64,000 nucleotides of DNA. It comes from a beta proteobacterium L13. Lineage in GTDB: Bacteria > Pseudomonadota > Gammaproteobacteria > Burkholderiales > Chromobacteriaceae. The position numbers were made by a program, and so were the translations under genes. The notes under the pieces are model-generated. The model was not told the DNA's origin. It saw only the letters and a list, made by a program, of their open reading frames with translations, and did no database searches. Positions 46,621 to 63,227 of this stretch are shown here, piece after piece. Numbering within the stretch: position 1 is the stretch's first letter; the number at the start of each line of letters is the position of its first letter. Location: positions 62,001-126,000 of the forward strand of contig AMYZ01000002.1 in NCBI GenBank assembly GCA_000335715.1, written 5' to 3'.

Positions 46621-47811
46621 TTAGGCGATGATCTTAGCAACAACGCCGGCGCCAACAGTGCGGCCACCTTCACGGATAGCGAAACGCAGACCTTCTTCCA
46701 TAGCGATCGGAGCGATCAGTTCTACGGTGATTTCTACGTTATCGCCTGGCATAACCATTTCCACGCCTTCGGACAGGCTAACAGCGCCAGTCACGTCAGT
46801 AGTACGGAAGTAGAACTGTGGGCGGTAGTTAGCGAAGAACGGGGTGTGACGGCCGCCTTCGTCTTTGCTCAGTACGTATACGGAAGCAGAGAACTTGGTG
46901 TGCGGGGTGATGGAACCCGGCTTGGCCAGAACCTGACCACGCTCAACGTCTTCACGCTTGGTACCGCGCAGCAGCACGCCCACGTTGTCGCCAGCTTGAC
47001 CTTGGTCCAGCAGCTTGCGGAACATTTCCACGCCGGTGCAAGTGGTTTTTACGGTGGCTTTCAGGCCAACGATTTCCAGTTCTTCACCAACTTTAACGAT
47101 ACCGCGCTCTACACGACCAGTCACTACAGTACCGCGACCGGAGATGGAGAATACGTCTTCGATCGGCAGCAGGAACGGCTTGTCGATAGCGCGCTCTGGA
47201 GTCGGAATGTAGGAATCCAGTGCATCTGCCAGACGGAAGATGGCTGGTTCGCCGTATTCGGATTGGTCGCCTTCCAGTGCCAGACGAGCGGAACCGGTAA
47301 CGATCGGGGTGTCATCGCCTGGGAAGTCGTAGGAAGACAGCAGATCGCGCACTTCCATTTCAACCAGTTCCAGCAGCTCAGCGTCATCTACCAGGTCAGC
47401 CTTGTTCAGGAAGACGATGATGTAAGGAACGCCAACCTGACGGGACAGCAGGATGTGTTCGCGAGTCTGTGGCATTGGGCCGTCAGCTGCGGAGCAAACC
47501 AGGATAGCGCCGTCCATCTGGGCAGCACCGGTAATCATGTTTTTAACGTAGTCGGCGTGACCTGGGCAGTCTACGTGAGCGTAGTGACGTGCTTCGGTTT
47601 CGTATTCTACGTGAGCGGTGTTAATGGTAATACCGCGAGCTTTTTCTTCTGGCGCGCTGTCGATCTGGGAGTAGTCTTTAGCTTCGCCGCCGAATTTCTT
47701 GGACAGAATGGTGGTGATAGCAGCGGTCAGGGTAGTTTTACCGTGATCCACGTGACCGATGGTACCAACGTTTACGTGCGGCTTGGTCCGCGCAAACTTT
47801 TCTTTTGCCAT
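46621..47811 (-). CDS. tuf: Elongation factor Tu, copy 1
   Basis: 396-residue GTPase delivering aminoacyl-t[18 protein letters not shown] (G1), [12 protein letters not shown] (switch I), DCPGHADYV (G3), NKADLVDD (G4), domains 2 and 3 complete. It is in the str operon after fusA. It is almost identical to the partial copy at 63228-64000, with synonymous differences clustered in the last ~50 bases. Confidence 0.98.
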   Translation of the reverse strand: MAKEKFARTKPHVNVGTIGHVDHGKTTLTAAITTILSKKFGGEAKDYSQIDSAPEEKARGITINTAHVEYETEARHYAHVDCPGHADYVKNMITGAAQMDGAILVCSAADGPMPQTREHILLSRQVGVPYIIVFLNKADLVDDAELLELVEMEVRDLLSSYDFPGDDTPIVTGSARLALEGDQSEYGEPAIFRLADALDSYIPTPERAIDKPFLLPIEDVFSISGRGTVVTGRVERGIVKVGEELEIVGLKATVKTTCTGVEMFRKLLDQGQAGDNVGVLLRGTKREDVERGQVLAKPGSITPHTKFSASVYVLSKDEGGRHTPFFANYRPQFYFRTTDVTGAVSLSEGVEMVMPGDNVEITVELIAPIAMEEGLRFAIREGGRTVGAGVVAKIIA

Positions 47812-47848
47812 TTTGCAAACTTCCTTAATTAAAGAACAAACAGTTCAA

Positions 47849-47874
47849 AGGTTGGCCGCATCTGCGGCCAACCT
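47849..47874. repeat. Hairpin of two head-to-head 12-mer repeats between fusA and tuf
   Basis: AGGTTGGCCGCA (47849-47860), TC, and its exact complement (47863-47874), forming a perfect 12-bp stem. It fills the middle of the 74-nt fusA-tuf gap. Only a short T-run (CCTTTG) follows on the - strand, so termination would be weak. Confidence 0.95.
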
Positions 47875-47885
47875 CAACGCGCAAA

Positions 47886-49985
<2,100 letters not shown>

Positions 49986-50012
49986 GGCCAGAATCCTTTC
50001 GCAGGATGAATA

Positions 50013-50483
50013 TTAGAAGCGGAAGTGCGAGAACGCCTTGTTGGCTTCTGCCATACGGTGAACTTCGTCACGCTTCTTCATCGCGCCGCCACGACCTTCA
50101 GCTGCATCGATCAGCTCGCCAGCCAGACGCAGGTCCATGGATTTTTCGCCACGCTTACGCGCAGCATCGCGCAGCCAGCGCATTGCCAGCGCCAGGCGAC
50201 GGGAAGGACGTACTTCAACAGGAACTTGATAGTTTGCACCACCTACACGGCGGCTTTTTACTTCAACGATCGGCTTGGCGTTAGAGATAGCAGTGTTGAA
50301 CACTTCTACCGCGTTTTTGCCGGTCTTTTTCTCGATTTGAGCGAGTGCGCCGTAAATGATGCGTTCAGCAACAGACTTCTTGCCGTCGATCATTACAACG
50401 TTCATGAATTTGGTCAGATCCTGGCTACCAAACTTCGGATCCGGCAGGATGTCGCGCTTAGGCACTTCTCTGCGTCTTGGCAT
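50013..50483 (-). CDS. rpsG: 30S ribosomal protein S7
   Basis: 156-residue head-assembly initiator: [42 protein letters not shown], and [22 protein letters not shown]. In E. coli it represses the str operon by binding the rpsL-rpsG spacer; here that spacer is 99 nt, a similar size, and could carry such a site. Confidence 0.97.
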   Translation of the reverse strand: MPRRREVPKRDILPDPKFGSQDLTKFMNVVMIDGKKSVAERIIYGALAQIEKKTGKNAVEVFNTAISNAKPIVEVKSRRVGGANYQVPVEVRPSRRLALAMRWLRDAARKRGEKSMDLRLAGELIDAAEGRGGAMKKRDEVHRMAEANKAFSHFRF

Positions 50484-50582
50484 TTCAATTCCTTCACTAT
50501 ATTCAGTTGAGCTTATGCTCGCGACTACTCAACAAAGCAGCCACTTACTCGACGGACGTGTCCGCCGCTTAATGCCCTAAAA

Positions 50583-50954
50583 TTACTTAGGACGCTTCGC
50601 GCCGTACTTGGAGCGAGCTTGCTTACGGTCTTTAACGCCAGCAGTATCCAGCGAACCGCGAACAGTGTGGTAACGCACACCTGGCAAGTCTTTTACACGA
50701 CCGCCACGGATCAGCACTACGGAGTGTTCCTGCAGGTTGTGGCCTTCACCACCAATGTAGGAGATCACTTCGAAGCCGTTGGTCAGGCGAACCTTGCACA
50801 CTTTACGCAGAGCGGAGTTCGGTTTCTTCGGGGTAGTGGTGTATACACGGGTGCACACGCCACGCTTCTGCGGGCAGGCCTCCAGTGCAGGCACCTTGCT
50901 CTTCGACAGAACCGCAGTGCGGCCTTTGCGAACGAGTTGGTTAATAGTTGGCAT
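50583..50954 (-). CDS. rpsL: 30S ribosomal protein S12
   Basis: 123-residue decoding-site protein: [55 protein letters not shown]. Lys in TPKKPNS (the streptomycin position) is wild type. First gene of the str operon, behind a good promoter candidate (51014-51043). Confidence 0.98.
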   Translation of the reverse strand: MPTINQLVRKGRTAVLSKSKVPALEACPQKRGVCTRVYTTTPKKPNSALRKVCKVRLTNGFEVISYIGGEGHNLQEHSVVLIRGGRVKDLPGVRYHTVRGSLDTAGVKDRKQARSKYGAKRPK

Positions 50955-51013
50955 TACTATCAGTTCCTAGTTGATTCTCTTGGCGGCACCATACCACCAA
51001 GAAAGACGTGGAT

Positions 51014-51043
51014 TATATTTTAGTCAACCACTTAGCGTCAATG
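51014..51043 (-). promoter_or_regulatory. str operon promoter candidate
   Basis: On the - strand, TTGACG (51038-51043), 18-bp spacer, perfect TATAAT (51014-51019), 60 nt before the rpsL ATG. It begins right after the rpoC terminator. Confidence 0.75.
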
Positions 51044-51050
51044 AAATAAC

Positions 51051-51087
51051 GCTGCCCTACCAACGTTAGACGTTGATAGGACAGCGT
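51051..51087. terminator. Terminator after rpoC
   Basis: Long imperfect stem (ACGCTG...CAACG paired with CGTTG...CAGCGT) with a short loop. The + strand side ends in a T-run, and the - strand reading ends in GCGTTATTTC. It closes the rplKAJL-rpoBC transcript. Arm ends are approximate. Confidence 0.75.
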
Positions 51088-51106
51088 TTTTTGGGTTTAG
51101 TACAAC

Positions 51107-54100
51107 TTAGTGTGTACTAGAGCCAGCGTCGATCTGCTCTTCCAGCGGTGCAAACTCTACATTCAGATCACCAGTGGCGTTCTGACGGCGACGGTTGCGG
51201 TGGTAAGCCAGACCAGTACCTGCCGGGATCAGACGGCCAACGATCACGTTTTCTTTCAGACCACGCAGATCGTCTTTCTTGCCCATGATCGCCGCTTCGG
51301 TCAGCACGCGGGTGGTTTCCTGGAAGGAAGCCGCCGAGATGAAGGAGTCGGTGGACAGCGATGCCTTGGTAATACCCAGCAGTACGTTGTCGTACTGTGC
51401 AGGGATCTTGCCTTCGGCAGCCATCTGGTCGTTGGTCTCCAGCACTTCTGCGCGCTCTACCTGTTCGCCGGTGATGAAATCGGTATCACCGGAATCGGTG
51501 ATCACCACACGACGCAGCATCTGGCGAACAATCACCTCGATGTGCTTGTCGTTAATCTTCACGCCCTGCAGACGGTACACTTCTTGCACTTCCTGGCCAA
51601 TGTAGCGGGCCAGCGCTTCGATACCCTGCAGACGCAGGATGTCATGCGGGTCAACAGCACCGTCGACGATCAATTCGCCGCGGTTTACTACCTGACCATC
51701 GTGCACCAGTACGTGTTTGTCTTTCGGGATCAGGCTCTCGTAGGCATTGCCGTCCAGATCGGTAATGATCAGACGTTGCTTGCCTTTGGTGTCCTTACCG
51801 AAGGAAACCGTACCTGTTACCTCTGCCAGCATGCCGGCATCTTTCGGCGAACGGGCTTCGAACAGTTCGGCTACACGCGGCAGACCACCGGTAATATCGC
51901 GAGTCTTGGACGATTCTTGTGGAATACGTGCCAGCACTTCACCCTTACCGACTTCCTGGCCATCACGCACGGTAATGATCGCGCCTACCTGGAAGGTAAT
52001 CGATACGGAAGCATCGGAACCTGCCAGTTTCACTTCGTTGCCGTTCTCATCCAGCAGCTTCACCAGTGGGCGCAGCATTTTGGACTGCGCACTGGCGCGG
52101 CGTTTGTTGTCGATAACCACCAGGGTGGACAGACCGGTTACTTCGTCGGTCTGCTTGGCAACAGTTGCGCCCTCTTCCACGTTCTCGAACTTCACGCGGC
52201 CAGAGTACTCGGTGATGATCGGACGGGTGTGCGGATCCCACGTTGCCAGCACTGCACCGGCCTTGATGGTCAGACCGTCGGTCACCATCAGGGTCGCGCC
52301 GTACGGCACTTTATGGCGTTCGCGCTCGCGGCCAACGTCATCGTGAATCACTACTTCACCGGAGCGGCTGATCACGATCAGCTCTTCCTTGTTGTTCTTC
52401 ACATAACGCATCTGGCTAGAGAAGCGTACGGTACCGTTGGACTTACCTTCTACCTGGCTGGCAGCGGCATTTCGCGATGCTGCACCACCAATGTGGAAGG
52501 TACGCATGGTCAGCTGGGTACCCGGCTCACCAATCGACTGTGCAGCAATCACGCCGACAGCTTCACCAGCGTTAACACGCTTACCACGTGCTAGGTCGCG
52601 GCCGTAGCACTGTGCGCACAAGCCGTAGCGGGTGTCGCAAGTGATGGCGGTACGTACTTTGACTTCGTCGATGCCACGCTCGTCGATCAGGTCAACCAGA
52701 GCTTCGTCCAGCAGGGTGCCGGCTTCGATCACGGTTTCGCTGGTGGACGGATCCACAACGTCGCTGGCAGTTACACGGCCCAGAATACGGTCACGCAGGG
52801 CTTCAATCACGTCACCACCCTGTACTACGGCCTTCATGACGAAGCCGTTGGAGGTGCCGCAATCGTCCTCGATCACCACCAGATCCTGCGTCACGTCTAC
52901 CAGACGGCGCGTCAGGTAACCGGAGTTGGCCGTCTTCAGTGCCGTATCCGCCAGACCCTTACGTGCACCGTGGGTGGAGATAAAGTACTGCAGAACCGTC
53001 AGGCCTTCGCGGAAGTTGGCGGTAATTGGTGTTTCGATAATGGAGCCATCCGGCTTCGCCATCAGACCACGCATACCGGCCAGCTGTTTGATCTGCGCTG
53101 CGGAACCCCGGGCGCCCGAGTCGGCCATCATGTAAATGGAGTTGAACGACTCTTGATCGACTTCCTTGCCTTCGCGGTCGATAACCTTCTGCTTGGACAG
53201 CTCGTCCATCATGGCCTTGGCGATCTTGTCGCCAGTACGGCCCCAGATATCCACTACCTTGTTGTAGCGTTCGCCCTGGGTAACCAGACCTTGACGGTAT
53301 TGCTCTTCGATCTCTTTGACTTCTTTCTGTGCCTCGCCCAGCAGGTCGAATTTCTTCGCCGGGATTTGCATGTCGTCTACGCAGATGGAAATACCACCAC
53401 GGGTAGAGTAAGCAAAACCGGTGTACATCAGCTGGTCAGCAAAGATCACCGTGTCGCGGATACCGCAACGACGGAAGGAGCCGTTGATCAGACGGGAAAT
53501 TTCTTTCTTCTTCAACGCACGGTTGATGAACTCGAACGGCAGGCCCTTCGGCAGGATCTCGGACAGGATCGCGCGGCCAACCGTGGTGTTGTAACGCTTG
53601 GTTACGGCCACGAATTCGCCTTGATCGTCTTTTTCCCACTCTTTCAGGCGCACGGTAATACGCGTGCCCAGTTCCACCTGACGGGTTTCGTAGGCGCGAT
53701 GTACTTCAGCGGTGTCAGCGAAAGCCATGCCTTCGTTGCGGCCGTTGATCTTGTCGCGGGTCATGTAGTACAGACCCAATACGATATCCTGGGAAGGAAC
53801 GATGATCGGCTCGCCGTTGGCTGGGGACAGCACGTTGTTGGTCGCCAGCATCAGCGTGCGGGCTTCCATCTGCGCTTCCAGCGACAGCGGCACGTGAACG
53901 GCCATCTGGTCACCGTCAAAGTCGGCGTTAAATGCCGCGCAAACCAGCGGGTGCAGCTGGATGGCCTTGCCTTCGATCAGCAGTGGTTCGAAAGCCTGGA
54001 TACCCAGACGGTGCAGCGTAGGTGCACGGTTCAGCAGTACCGGATGCTCGCGGATCACGTCTTCCAGGATGTCCCATACTTCCGGCACTTCCTGCTCTAC

Positions 54101-55300
54101 CAGCTTCTTGGCAGCCTTGATGGTGGAAGCCAGGCCCAGTACTTCCAGTTTGTGGAAGATGAAAGGCTTGAACAGTTCCAGCGCCATTTTCTTCGGCAGA
54201 CCGCACTGATGCAGACGCAGGGTCGGGCCTACGGTAATCACGGAACGACCGGAGTAGTCCACGCGCTTACCCAGCAAGTTCTGACGGAAGCGACCGCCCT
54301 TACCCTTGATCATGTCAGCCAGCGACTTCAGCGGACGCTTGTTGGCGCCAGTCATGGCCTTGCCGCGACGGCCGTTATCCAGCAGCGAGTCAACCGATTC
54401 TTGCAGCATGCGCTTTTCGTTGCGCACGATGATATCCGGGGCGCGCAGCTCGAGCAGGCGCTTCAGACGGTTGTTACGGTTGATTACGCGGCGATACAGG
54501 TCGTTCAGGTCGGAGGTAGCGAAGCGGCCACCATCCAGCGGCACCAGCGGGCGCAGCTCGGGCGGCAGTACTGGCAGCACTTCCATGATCATCCATTCCG
54601 GCTTCATGCCGGAACGCTGGAAGGCCTCAAGCACTTTCAGGCGCTTGGCGATCTTCTTGATCTTGGTGTCAGAGCTGGTGGCTTCCAGTTCGCGACGCAG
54701 GGTCTCGATTTCGGAAGTCAGGTCCAGTTTCTTCAGCAGTTCGCGCACGGCTTCCGCGCCCATCAGGGCCACGAATTCTTCGCCGTACTCGTCCAGCTTG
54801 TCCAGGTAGTCTTCTTCAGTCAGCAGCTGACGTGGTTGCAGGCTGGTCAGGCCAGGCTCGGTCACCACGAATGCTTCGAAGTACAGTACGCGCTCGATGT
54901 CACGCAGGGTCATGTCCAGCACCATGCCCAGACGGGACGGCAGGGACTTCAGGAACCAGATGTGCGCAACAGGCGACGCCAGTTCGATGTGACCCATGCG
55001 CTCGCGGCGCACTTTGGACAGGGTAACTTCCACGCCGCACTTCTCGCAGATCACACCGCGATGCTTCAGGCGTTTGTACTTACCGCACAGGCATTCGTAG
55101 TCCTTTACCGGGCCAAAAATGCGCGCGCAGAACAGGCCATCACGCTCCGGCTTGAATGTCCGGTAGTTGATGGTTTCTGGCTTTTTAACTTCACCGAACG
55201 ACCAGGAACGGATCTTGTCCGGGGAGGCGATGCCGATCTTAATCGCATCAAACTCTTCTTCTTGCGTAACTTGCTTAAAGAGATCGAGCAGAGCTTTCAT
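51107..55300 (-). CDS. rpoC: RNA polymerase beta' subunit
   Basis: 1397-residue catalytic subunit. The zinc ribbon [20 protein letters not shown], catalytic [12 protein letters not shown] (three Asp bind Mg2+), the bridge-helix/trigger-loop region ([16 protein letters not shown]) and the second zinc site [16 protein letters not shown] are intact. The start at 55300 ([10 protein letters not shown]) has GGAG five bases upstream; the frame upstream to 55333 lacks a site. It follows rpoB by 59 nt, and a 22-bp palindrome (55324-55345) lies in that gap. Confidence 0.98.
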   Translation of the reverse strand: MKALLDLFKQVTQEEEFDAIKIGIASPDKIRSWSFGEVKKPETINYRTFKPERDGLFCARIFGPVKDYECLCGKYKRLKHRGVICEKCGVEVTLSKVRRERMGHIELASPVAHIWFLKSLPSRLGMVLDMTLRDIERVLYFEAFVVTEPGLTSLQPRQLLTEEDYLDKLDEYGEEFVALMGAEAVRELLKKLDLTSEIETLRRELEATSSDTKIKKIAKRLKVLEAFQRSGMKPEWMIMEVLPVLPPELRPLVPLDGGRFATSDLNDLYRRVINRNNRLKRLLELRAPDIIVRNEKRMLQESVDSLLDNGRRGKAMTGANKRPLKSLADMIKGKGGRFRQNLLGKRVDYSGRSVITVGPTLRLHQCGLPKKMALELFKPFIFHKLEVLGLASTIKAAKKLVEQEVPEVWDILEDVIREHPVLLNRAPTLHRLGIQAFEPLLIEGKAIQLHPLVCAAFNADFDGDQMAVHVPLSLEAQMEARTLMLATNNVLSPANGEPIIVPSQDIVLGLYYMTRDKINGRNEGMAFADTAEVHRAYETRQVELGTRITVRLKEWEKDDQGEFVAVTKRYNTTVGRAILSEILPKGLPFEFINRALKKKEISRLINGSFRRCGIRDTVIFADQLMYTGFAYSTRGGISICVDDMQIPAKKFDLLGEAQKEVKEIEEQYRQGLVTQGERYNKVVDIWGRTGDKIAKAMMDELSKQKVIDREGKEVDQESFNSIYMMADSGARGSAAQIKQLAGMRGLMAKPDGSIIETPITANFREGLTVLQYFISTHGARKGLADTALKTANSGYLTRRLVDVTQDLVVIEDDCGTSNGFVMKAVVQGGDVIEALRDRILGRVTASDVVDPSTSETVIEAGTLLDEALVDLIDERGIDEVKVRTAITCDTRYGLCAQCYGRDLARGKRVNAGEAVGVIAAQSIGEPGTQLTMRTFHIGGAASRNAAASQVEGKSNGTVRFSSQMRYVKNNKEELIVISRSGEVVIHDDVGRERERHKVPYGATLMVTDGLTIKAGAVLATWDPHTRPIITEYSGRVKFENVEEGATVAKQTDEVTGLSTLVVIDNKRRASAQSKMLRPLVKLLDENGNEVKLAGSDASVSITFQVGAIITVRDGQEVGKGEVLARIPQESSKTRDITGGLPRVAELFEARSPKDAGMLAEVTGTVSFGKDTKGKQRLIITDLDGNAYESLIPKDKHVLVHDGQVVNRGELIVDGAVDPHDILRLQGIEALARYIGQEVQEVYRLQGVKINDKHIEVIVRQMLRRVVITDSGDTDFITGEQVERAEVLETNDQMAAEGKIPAQYDNVLLGITKASLSTDSFISAASFQETTRVLTEAAIMGKKDDLRGLKENVIVGRLIPAGTGLAYHRNRRRQNATGDLNVEFAPLEEQIDAGSSTH

Positions 55301-55323
55301 TGCGTCTCCATTCAGGAGGAAGC

Positions 55324-55345
55324 CTGCGGCCAACGTTGGCCGCAG
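55324..55345. repeat. 22-bp perfect palindrome in the rpoB-rpoC gap
   Basis: Two head-to-head copies of GTTGGCCGCAG with no spacer. It shares ten of the twelve bases of the dispersed repeat in each arm. It lies 24 nt before the rpoC ATG, so the mRNA hairpin would sit just upstream of the rpoC ribosome-binding site. Confidence 0.95.
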
Positions 55346-55359
55346 ACTGCCTTACCTAA

Positions 55360-59535
<4,176 letters not shown>

Positions 59536-59640
59536 AGAGTCTCCATCATGGGGGGGTGGCGCAAGAAACCAAACGTCAGCAACCACGCACAACTTGAATG
59601 CTGACCTTTGCCATCTTGCAAAGCATCACAAGCGCAACAA

Positions 59641-59664
59641 GGCTGGCGGATTACTCCGCCAGCC
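59641..59664 (-). terminator. rplL-rpoB attenuator hairpin
   Basis: Perfect 10-bp GGCTGGCGGA/TCCGCCAGCC stem with a TTAC loop; on the - strand it is followed by TTGTTGC, a weak T-run. Position and strength match the partial terminator that lowers rpoBC relative to L12 in enterics. Confidence 0.75.
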
Positions 59665-59668
59665 TGAC

Positions 59669-59690
59669 TAATCTTCCCTAAGGAAGATTA
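59669..59690 (-). other. Hairpin over the rplL stop codon
   Basis: Perfect 9-bp TAATCTTCC/GGAAGATTA stem with a CTAA loop; the right arm includes the rplL stop. It may act with the following attenuator or as a processing site. Confidence 0.7.
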
Positions 59691-60056
59691 TTTTACTTCA
59701 GCCTTAGCACCGGCTTCGGTCAGTTGCTTCAGAACGTCTTCAGCTTCAGCTTTGGAAACGCCTTCTTTAACTGCTTTAGGAGCGCCGTCTACCAGATCTT
59801 TGGCTTCTTTCAGGCCCAGACCGGTGATAGCACGAACAACCTTGATCACGTTAACTTTGTTGTCGCCAGCAGCGGACAGGATAACGTCGAATTCGGTTTT
59901 CTCTTCAGCAGCAGCAGCGCCAGCAGCCGGGCCAGCAACGGCAACAGCAGCAGCGGATACGCCGAACTTCTCTTCAAACGCCTTTACCAGGTCGTTCAGT
60001 TCCATAACAGTCAGACCAGCAACTGCGTCGAGGATATCTTCTTTAGTGATAGCCAT
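59688..60056 (-). CDS. rplL: 50S ribosomal protein L7/L12
   Basis: 122-residue stalk protein. The N-terminal dimerisation domain ([33 protein letters not shown]) is followed by an Ala-rich hinge and a C-terminal factor-binding domain ([29 protein letters not shown]). It is present in several copies per ribosome, consistent with the attenuator that follows. Confidence 0.97.
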   Translation of the reverse strand: MAITKEDILDAVAGLTVMELNDLVKAFEEKFGVSAAAVAVAGPAAGAAAAEEKTEFDVILSAAGDNKVNVIKVVRAITGLGLKEAKDLVDGAPKAVKEGVSKAEAEDVLKQLTEAGAKAEVK

Positions 60057-60092
60057 TTGTATAACTCCTGAATACTATTGATTTCGAATGAA

Positions 60093-60590
60093 TTAAGCGG
60101 CTTCGGATTGCTTTTGCTCGGCCAGAGCGGCCAGAGCGCGGGCAAAACCGGATACCGGAGCCTGCATAACGAACAGCAGCTTGGACAGCAGCTCTTCGCG
60201 GCTCGGGATAGATGCCAGTTCGGCTACTTCGGCAGCATTCAGCAGCTTGCCGTTGTAGGAACCTGCCTTGACAACAATCTTGTTGTCTTCTTTGGCAAAC
60301 TGGTGCAACACCTTGGCAGCAGCTACCGGGTCAACAGATACACCGTATACCAGCGGGCCAACCATTTGGTCAGCCAGCGCTTCGAACTGGGTACCAGCAA
60401 CCGCACGGCGTACCAGCGTGTTCTTCAGAACGCGCAGGTACACGCCATTCTCACGCGCCTTGGCGCGGAGTTTGGTCATGCTGCTAACCTCGATGCCCCG
60501 ATATTCAGCGATAACGAGAGTCTGTGCATCTGCCAGTTGAGCAGATACTTCAGCTACGACCGCCTTTTTATCTTCGATATTGAGACTCAA
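60093..60590 (-). CDS. rplJ: 50S ribosomal protein L10 (TTG start)
   Basis: 165-residue stalk base protein and autoregulator of the L10 operon: [43 protein letters not shown]. The start is a TTG at 60590, preceded by GGAGG six bases upstream, giving MSLNIEDKK and the normal length; an open frame to 60683 runs into the tRNA-Thr gene and is not coding. Its leader is interrupted by a tRNA gene (see findings). Confidence 0.95.
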   Translation of the reverse strand: MSLNIEDKKAVVAEVSAQLADAQTLVIAEYRGIEVSSMTKLRAKARENGVYLRVLKNTLVRRAVAGTQFEALADQMVGPLVYGVSVDPVAAAKVLHQFAKEDNKIVVKAGSYNGKLLNAAEVAELASIPSREELLSKLLFVMQAPVSGFARALAALAEQKQSEAA

Positions 60591-60673
60591 GGTCCACCTC
60601 CTAGACTGAAATGAAGCAGGAAATCCTGCCCCTCTTTGCAGCGGCGACCTAATCAGGAGACATAACAAACGGA

Positions 60674-60748
<75 letters not shown>

Positions 60749-60770
60749 GTAAACGTTGAAAAGCCTTCTA

Positions 60771-60832
60771 AGGGTACACCATCTGCGTAGGCTACTCTTT
60801 CGAGCATTAAGTTATGCACACCTACGGTCTTT
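60771..60832 (-). ncRNA. L10-leader-like autoregulatory RNA
   Basis: On the - strand, AAAGACCGTAGGTG (60819-60832) pairs at distance with GCCTACGCAGATGG (60779-60792), leaving an internal loop of ~25 nt. The CCGTAGGTG...CCTACGCAGA pattern resembles the kink-turn stem of the L10 (rplJ) leader bound by L10-L12. Unlike the usual arrangement, a tRNA-Thr gene lies between it and rplJ. Confidence 0.5.
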
Positions 60833-60838
60833 GATAAT

Positions 60839-60860
60839 CTGGCGAGCCGAAGCTCGCCAG
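60839..60860 (-). other. TTCG-loop hairpin between the two tRNA-Thr genes
   Basis: Perfect 9-bp CTGGCGAGC/GCTCGCCAG stem closed, on the - strand, by a very stable TTCG tetraloop. Only ATTATC follows, so it is probably a processing or stability element rather than a terminator. Confidence 0.8.
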
Positions 60861-60869
60861 CCCAAAGCT

Positions 60870-60944
<75 letters not shown>

Positions 60945-60964
60945 GTGTGCACTACCGCCGGCAA

Positions 60965-61660
60965 TTAAGCCTGAGCAGCAGCCACATCTACGCGTACACC
61001 AACACCCATGGTGCTGGATACGGCGATTTTCTTCAGATACTGACCTTTGGCAGCGGCCGGCTTGGCTTTCACCAGGGCATCTACCAGAGCAGCAAAGTTT
61101 TCACGCAGGGCTTCAACTTCGAAAGAAGCGCGGCCGATGGTAGCGTGAATGATACCTGCCTTGTCGGTACGGTACTGAACCTGACCAGCTTTAGCGTTTT
61201 TCACGGCTTCAGCTACGTTAGGGGTAACGGTACCCACTTTCGGGTTAGGCATCAGGCCACGCGGACCCAGAATCTGACCCAGTTGACCTACAACGCGCAT
61301 TGCATCCGGAGAAGCAATCACTACGTCGAAGTTCAGGTTGCCAGCTTTAACTTGCTCGGCCAGGTCGTCGAAGCCGACAACTTCAGCACCAGCAGCTTTA
61401 GCGGCTTCTGCATTAGCGCCTTGAGCAAATACAGCTACACGTACCGACTTACCAGTACCGCGTGGCAGCACAACGGAGCCACGAACAACCTGGTCGGATT
61501 TACGTGGATCTACACCCAGGTTAACGGCGATGTCGATAGACTCGTCGAACTTGGCAGTAGCAGCACCTTTAACCATCGAGATCGCTTCTTCAACTGCGTA
61601 CAGTTTGTTGCGATCTACTTGAGCTTTCAGCGCTTGAACGCGTTTGGACAGCTTAGGCAT
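60965..61660 (-). CDS. rplA: 50S ribosomal protein L1
   Basis: 231-residue protein of the L1 stalk that helps E-site tRNA release and, in E. coli, represses the L11 operon: [62 protein letters not shown]. It starts immediately at the end of rplK. In most genomes rplJ follows directly, but here two tRNA-Thr genes intervene. Confidence 0.97.
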   Translation of the reverse strand: MPKLSKRVQALKAQVDRNKLYAVEEAISMVKGAATAKFDESIDIAVNLGVDPRKSDQVVRGSVVLPRGTGKSVRVAVFAQGANAEAAKAAGAEVVGFDDLAEQVKAGNLNFDVVIASPDAMRVVGQLGQILGPRGLMPNPKVGTVTPNVAEAVKNAKAGQVQYRTDKAGIIHATIGRASFEVEALRENFAALVDALVKAKPAAAKGQYLKKIAVSSTMGVGVRVDVAAAQA

Positions 61661-62092
61661 TTACACACCCTCCACTTCGAGACCCATGGAACGGGCGGAA
61701 CCGGCGATAGTGCGCACGGCCGCGTCCAGATCGGCAGCAGTCAGGTCAGGAGCTTTGGTTTTAGCGATTTCTTCCAGCTGAGCGCGGGTCACTTTACCAA
61801 CTTTATCCACGTGAGCTTTAGCACTGCCGGACTTGATGCCAGCGGCTTTTTTCAGCAGGATGGTTGCTGGCGGAGTCTTCATCACGAAAGTGAAGGACTT
61901 GTCCGCGTAAGCAGTGATCACAACCGGAATTGGCAGACCTGGCTCAACGCCTTGAGTCTGGGCGTTGAACGCCTTGCAGAATTCCATGATGTTCAGACCG
62001 CGCTGACCAAGAGCCGGGCCGATTGGCGGCGACGGGTTGGCTTTACCAGCGGGCACTTGCAGCTTGATATAGCCTACAATTTTCTTTGCCAC
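61661..62092 (-). CDS. rplK: 50S ribosomal protein L11
   Basis: 143-residue factor-binding-site protein: [44 protein letters not shown], given in family order, needed for RelA activation. It follows nusG by 96 nt, with a promoter candidate at 62157-62185. Confidence 0.97.
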   Translation of the reverse strand: MAKKIVGYIKLQVPAGKANPSPPIGPALGQRGLNIMEFCKAFNAQTQGVEPGLPIPVVITAYADKSFTFVMKTPPATILLKKAAGIKSGSAKAHVDKVGKVTRAQLEEIAKTKAPDLTAADLDAAVRTIAGSARSMGLEVEGV

Positions 62093-62156
62093 GATTTAGC
62101 TCCTAAATTTGGGTATAACGCACCGCACATGCAGCGCTTCCCACACGAAGGGCGTA

Positions 62157-62185
62157 AGTATACGCAAAACCTTCTTTAAAAACAA
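62157..62185 (-). promoter_or_regulatory. L11 operon promoter candidate
   Basis: On the - strand, TTGTTT (62180-62185), 17-bp spacer, TATACT (62157-62162) followed by a GC-containing discriminator. It lies ~65 nt before rplK, starting near the nusG stop. Confidence 0.65.
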
Positions 62186-62188
62186 TAG

Positions 62189-62722
62189 TTACAGCTTCTC
62201 GACCTGGGAAAAATCCAGCTCAACCGGCGTATCACGACCAAAAATCTGCACAGAAACACGCAGCTTGTTACGCTCGTAGTTGACCTCATCCACCGAACCA
62301 TTGAAATCGGTAAACGGACCTTCATTCACGCGAACGCGCTCACCCACTTCAAACAGCACTTTTGGCTTCGGCTTTTCCACGCCATCTTGCATCTGCTGCA
62401 TGATGGACTCCACCTCTTTGGCAGAGATAGGCGCCGGACGGTTGGCCGTACCACCCACAAAACCGGTAACCTTAGGCGTGCTCTTCACTAGGTGCCAAGT
62501 GTCGTCGGTCATTTCCATCTCGACCAGAACGTAGCCAGGGAAGAACTTACGCTCGGAAATGGAGCGCTTGCCATTCTTGATATCCACCACCTCTTCGACC
62601 GGCACCAAAACCTGACCAAAGAGATCTTGCATGCTTTCGCGCTCGATACGCTCTTTCAATGCTTTCTGCACACTCTTCTCGAAACCCGAGTAGGCATGCA
62701 CTACATACCAACGCTTAGCCAT
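62189..62722 (-). CDS. nusG: Transcription termination/antitermination protein NusG
   Basis: 177-residue factor linking RNA polymerase with Rho or S10/ribosome. The NGN domain is [22 protein letters not shown], and the KOW domain is [25 protein letters not shown] lies six bases before the ATG at 62722, which overlaps the end of secE; a TTG at 62728 is a less likely start. Confidence 0.97.
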   Translation of the reverse strand: MAKRWYVVHAYSGFEKSVQKALKERIERESMQDLFGQVLVPVEEVVDIKNGKRSISERKFFPGYVLVEMEMTDDTWHLVKSTPKVTGFVGGTANRPAPISAKEVESIMQQMQDGVEKPKPKVLFEVGERVRVNEGPFTDFNGSVDEVNYERNKLRVSVQIFGRDTPVELDFSQVEKL

Positions 62723-62724
62723 TA

Positions 62725-63078
62725 TCAACCTCGACGAAGCAATACATCATAGAAGAGCCAGGACAACGACGAGTCAACCAGCCACATAAACAAGGCAAGC
62801 ACGAACACAAAGACAAACACCATCATGGTCATTTGACTTGTTTCTTTACGCGTCGGCCAAACCACTTTGCGAGCCTCTACAATCGACTCTTGCGCATAGG
62901 CCACAAACTCGCGCCCCGGCGCAGAAAACCAGAATACCCCAGCCGCAGCCAAAACAGCAGCAACAAAAACCAGCGCACGCAGTATGCCCTGGGTTTCCGG
63001 CAGCAGATAAAAGCCGACAACACCGGCAGTAACCAGCAGAGCAACCAAGCCGAGCTTAAGCTTATCTTGCATTTCCAT
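62725..63078 (-). CDS. secE: Protein translocase subunit SecE
   Basis: 117-residue translocon clamp with three hydrophobic segments (the first two ~9-27 and ~34-52) and the conserved amphipathic region [27 protein letters not shown] before the last helix. Starts at 63078 (MEMQ) and 63072 (MQDK) are both possible; GAGA precedes the first. The frame upstream to 63171 crosses a terminator and the tRNA-Trp gene and is not coding. It partners with SecY at 36017-37333. Confidence 0.95.
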   Translation of the reverse strand: MEMQDKLKLGLVALLVTAGVVGFYLLPETQGILRALVFVAAVLAAAGVFWFSAPGREFVAYAQESIVEARKVVWPTRKETSQMTMMVFVFVFVLALFMWLVDSSLSWLFYDVLLRRG

Positions 63079-63094
63079 ATGAATTCTCGCGTTG

Positions 63095-63124
63095 CTTATA
63101 CGTGAAAAGACTAACCGGCGTAAA
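63095..63124 (-). promoter_or_regulatory. secE-nusG promoter candidate overlapping a terminator
   Basis: On the - strand, TTTACG (63119-63124), 18-bp spacer, TATAAG (63095-63100). The -35 lies in the loop of the hairpin at 63107-63138. The leader to secE would be only ~10 nt. Confidence 0.4.
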
Positions 63125-63138
63125 CGCCGGTTAGTCTT
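63107..63138 (-). terminator. Terminator between tRNA-Trp and secE
   Basis: Perfect 14-bp stem (63107-63120 with 63125-63138) and TAAA loop, followed by a short T-run on the - strand. It separates the tuf-tRNA-Trp unit from secE-nusG. Confidence 0.85.
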
Positions 63139-63141
63139 ATT

Positions 63142-63217
63142 TGGCAGGCCAGGAGGGTCTCGAACCCCCAACCCTCGGTTTTGGAGACCGATACTCTACC
63201 AATTGAGCTACTGGCCT
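63142..63217 (-). tRNA. trpT: tRNA-Trp (anticodon CCA)
   Basis: 76-nt cloverleaf with encoded CCA: acceptor AGGCCAG/CTGGCCT, anticodon stem TCGGT/ACCGA with loop CTCCAAA (anticodon CCA), and T arm with TTCGAGA. It lies 10 nt after tuf copy 2 and is co-transcribed, the usual tuf-trpT-secE order of betaproteobacteria. Confidence 0.97.
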
Positions 63218-63227
63218 AAAACCTTCA

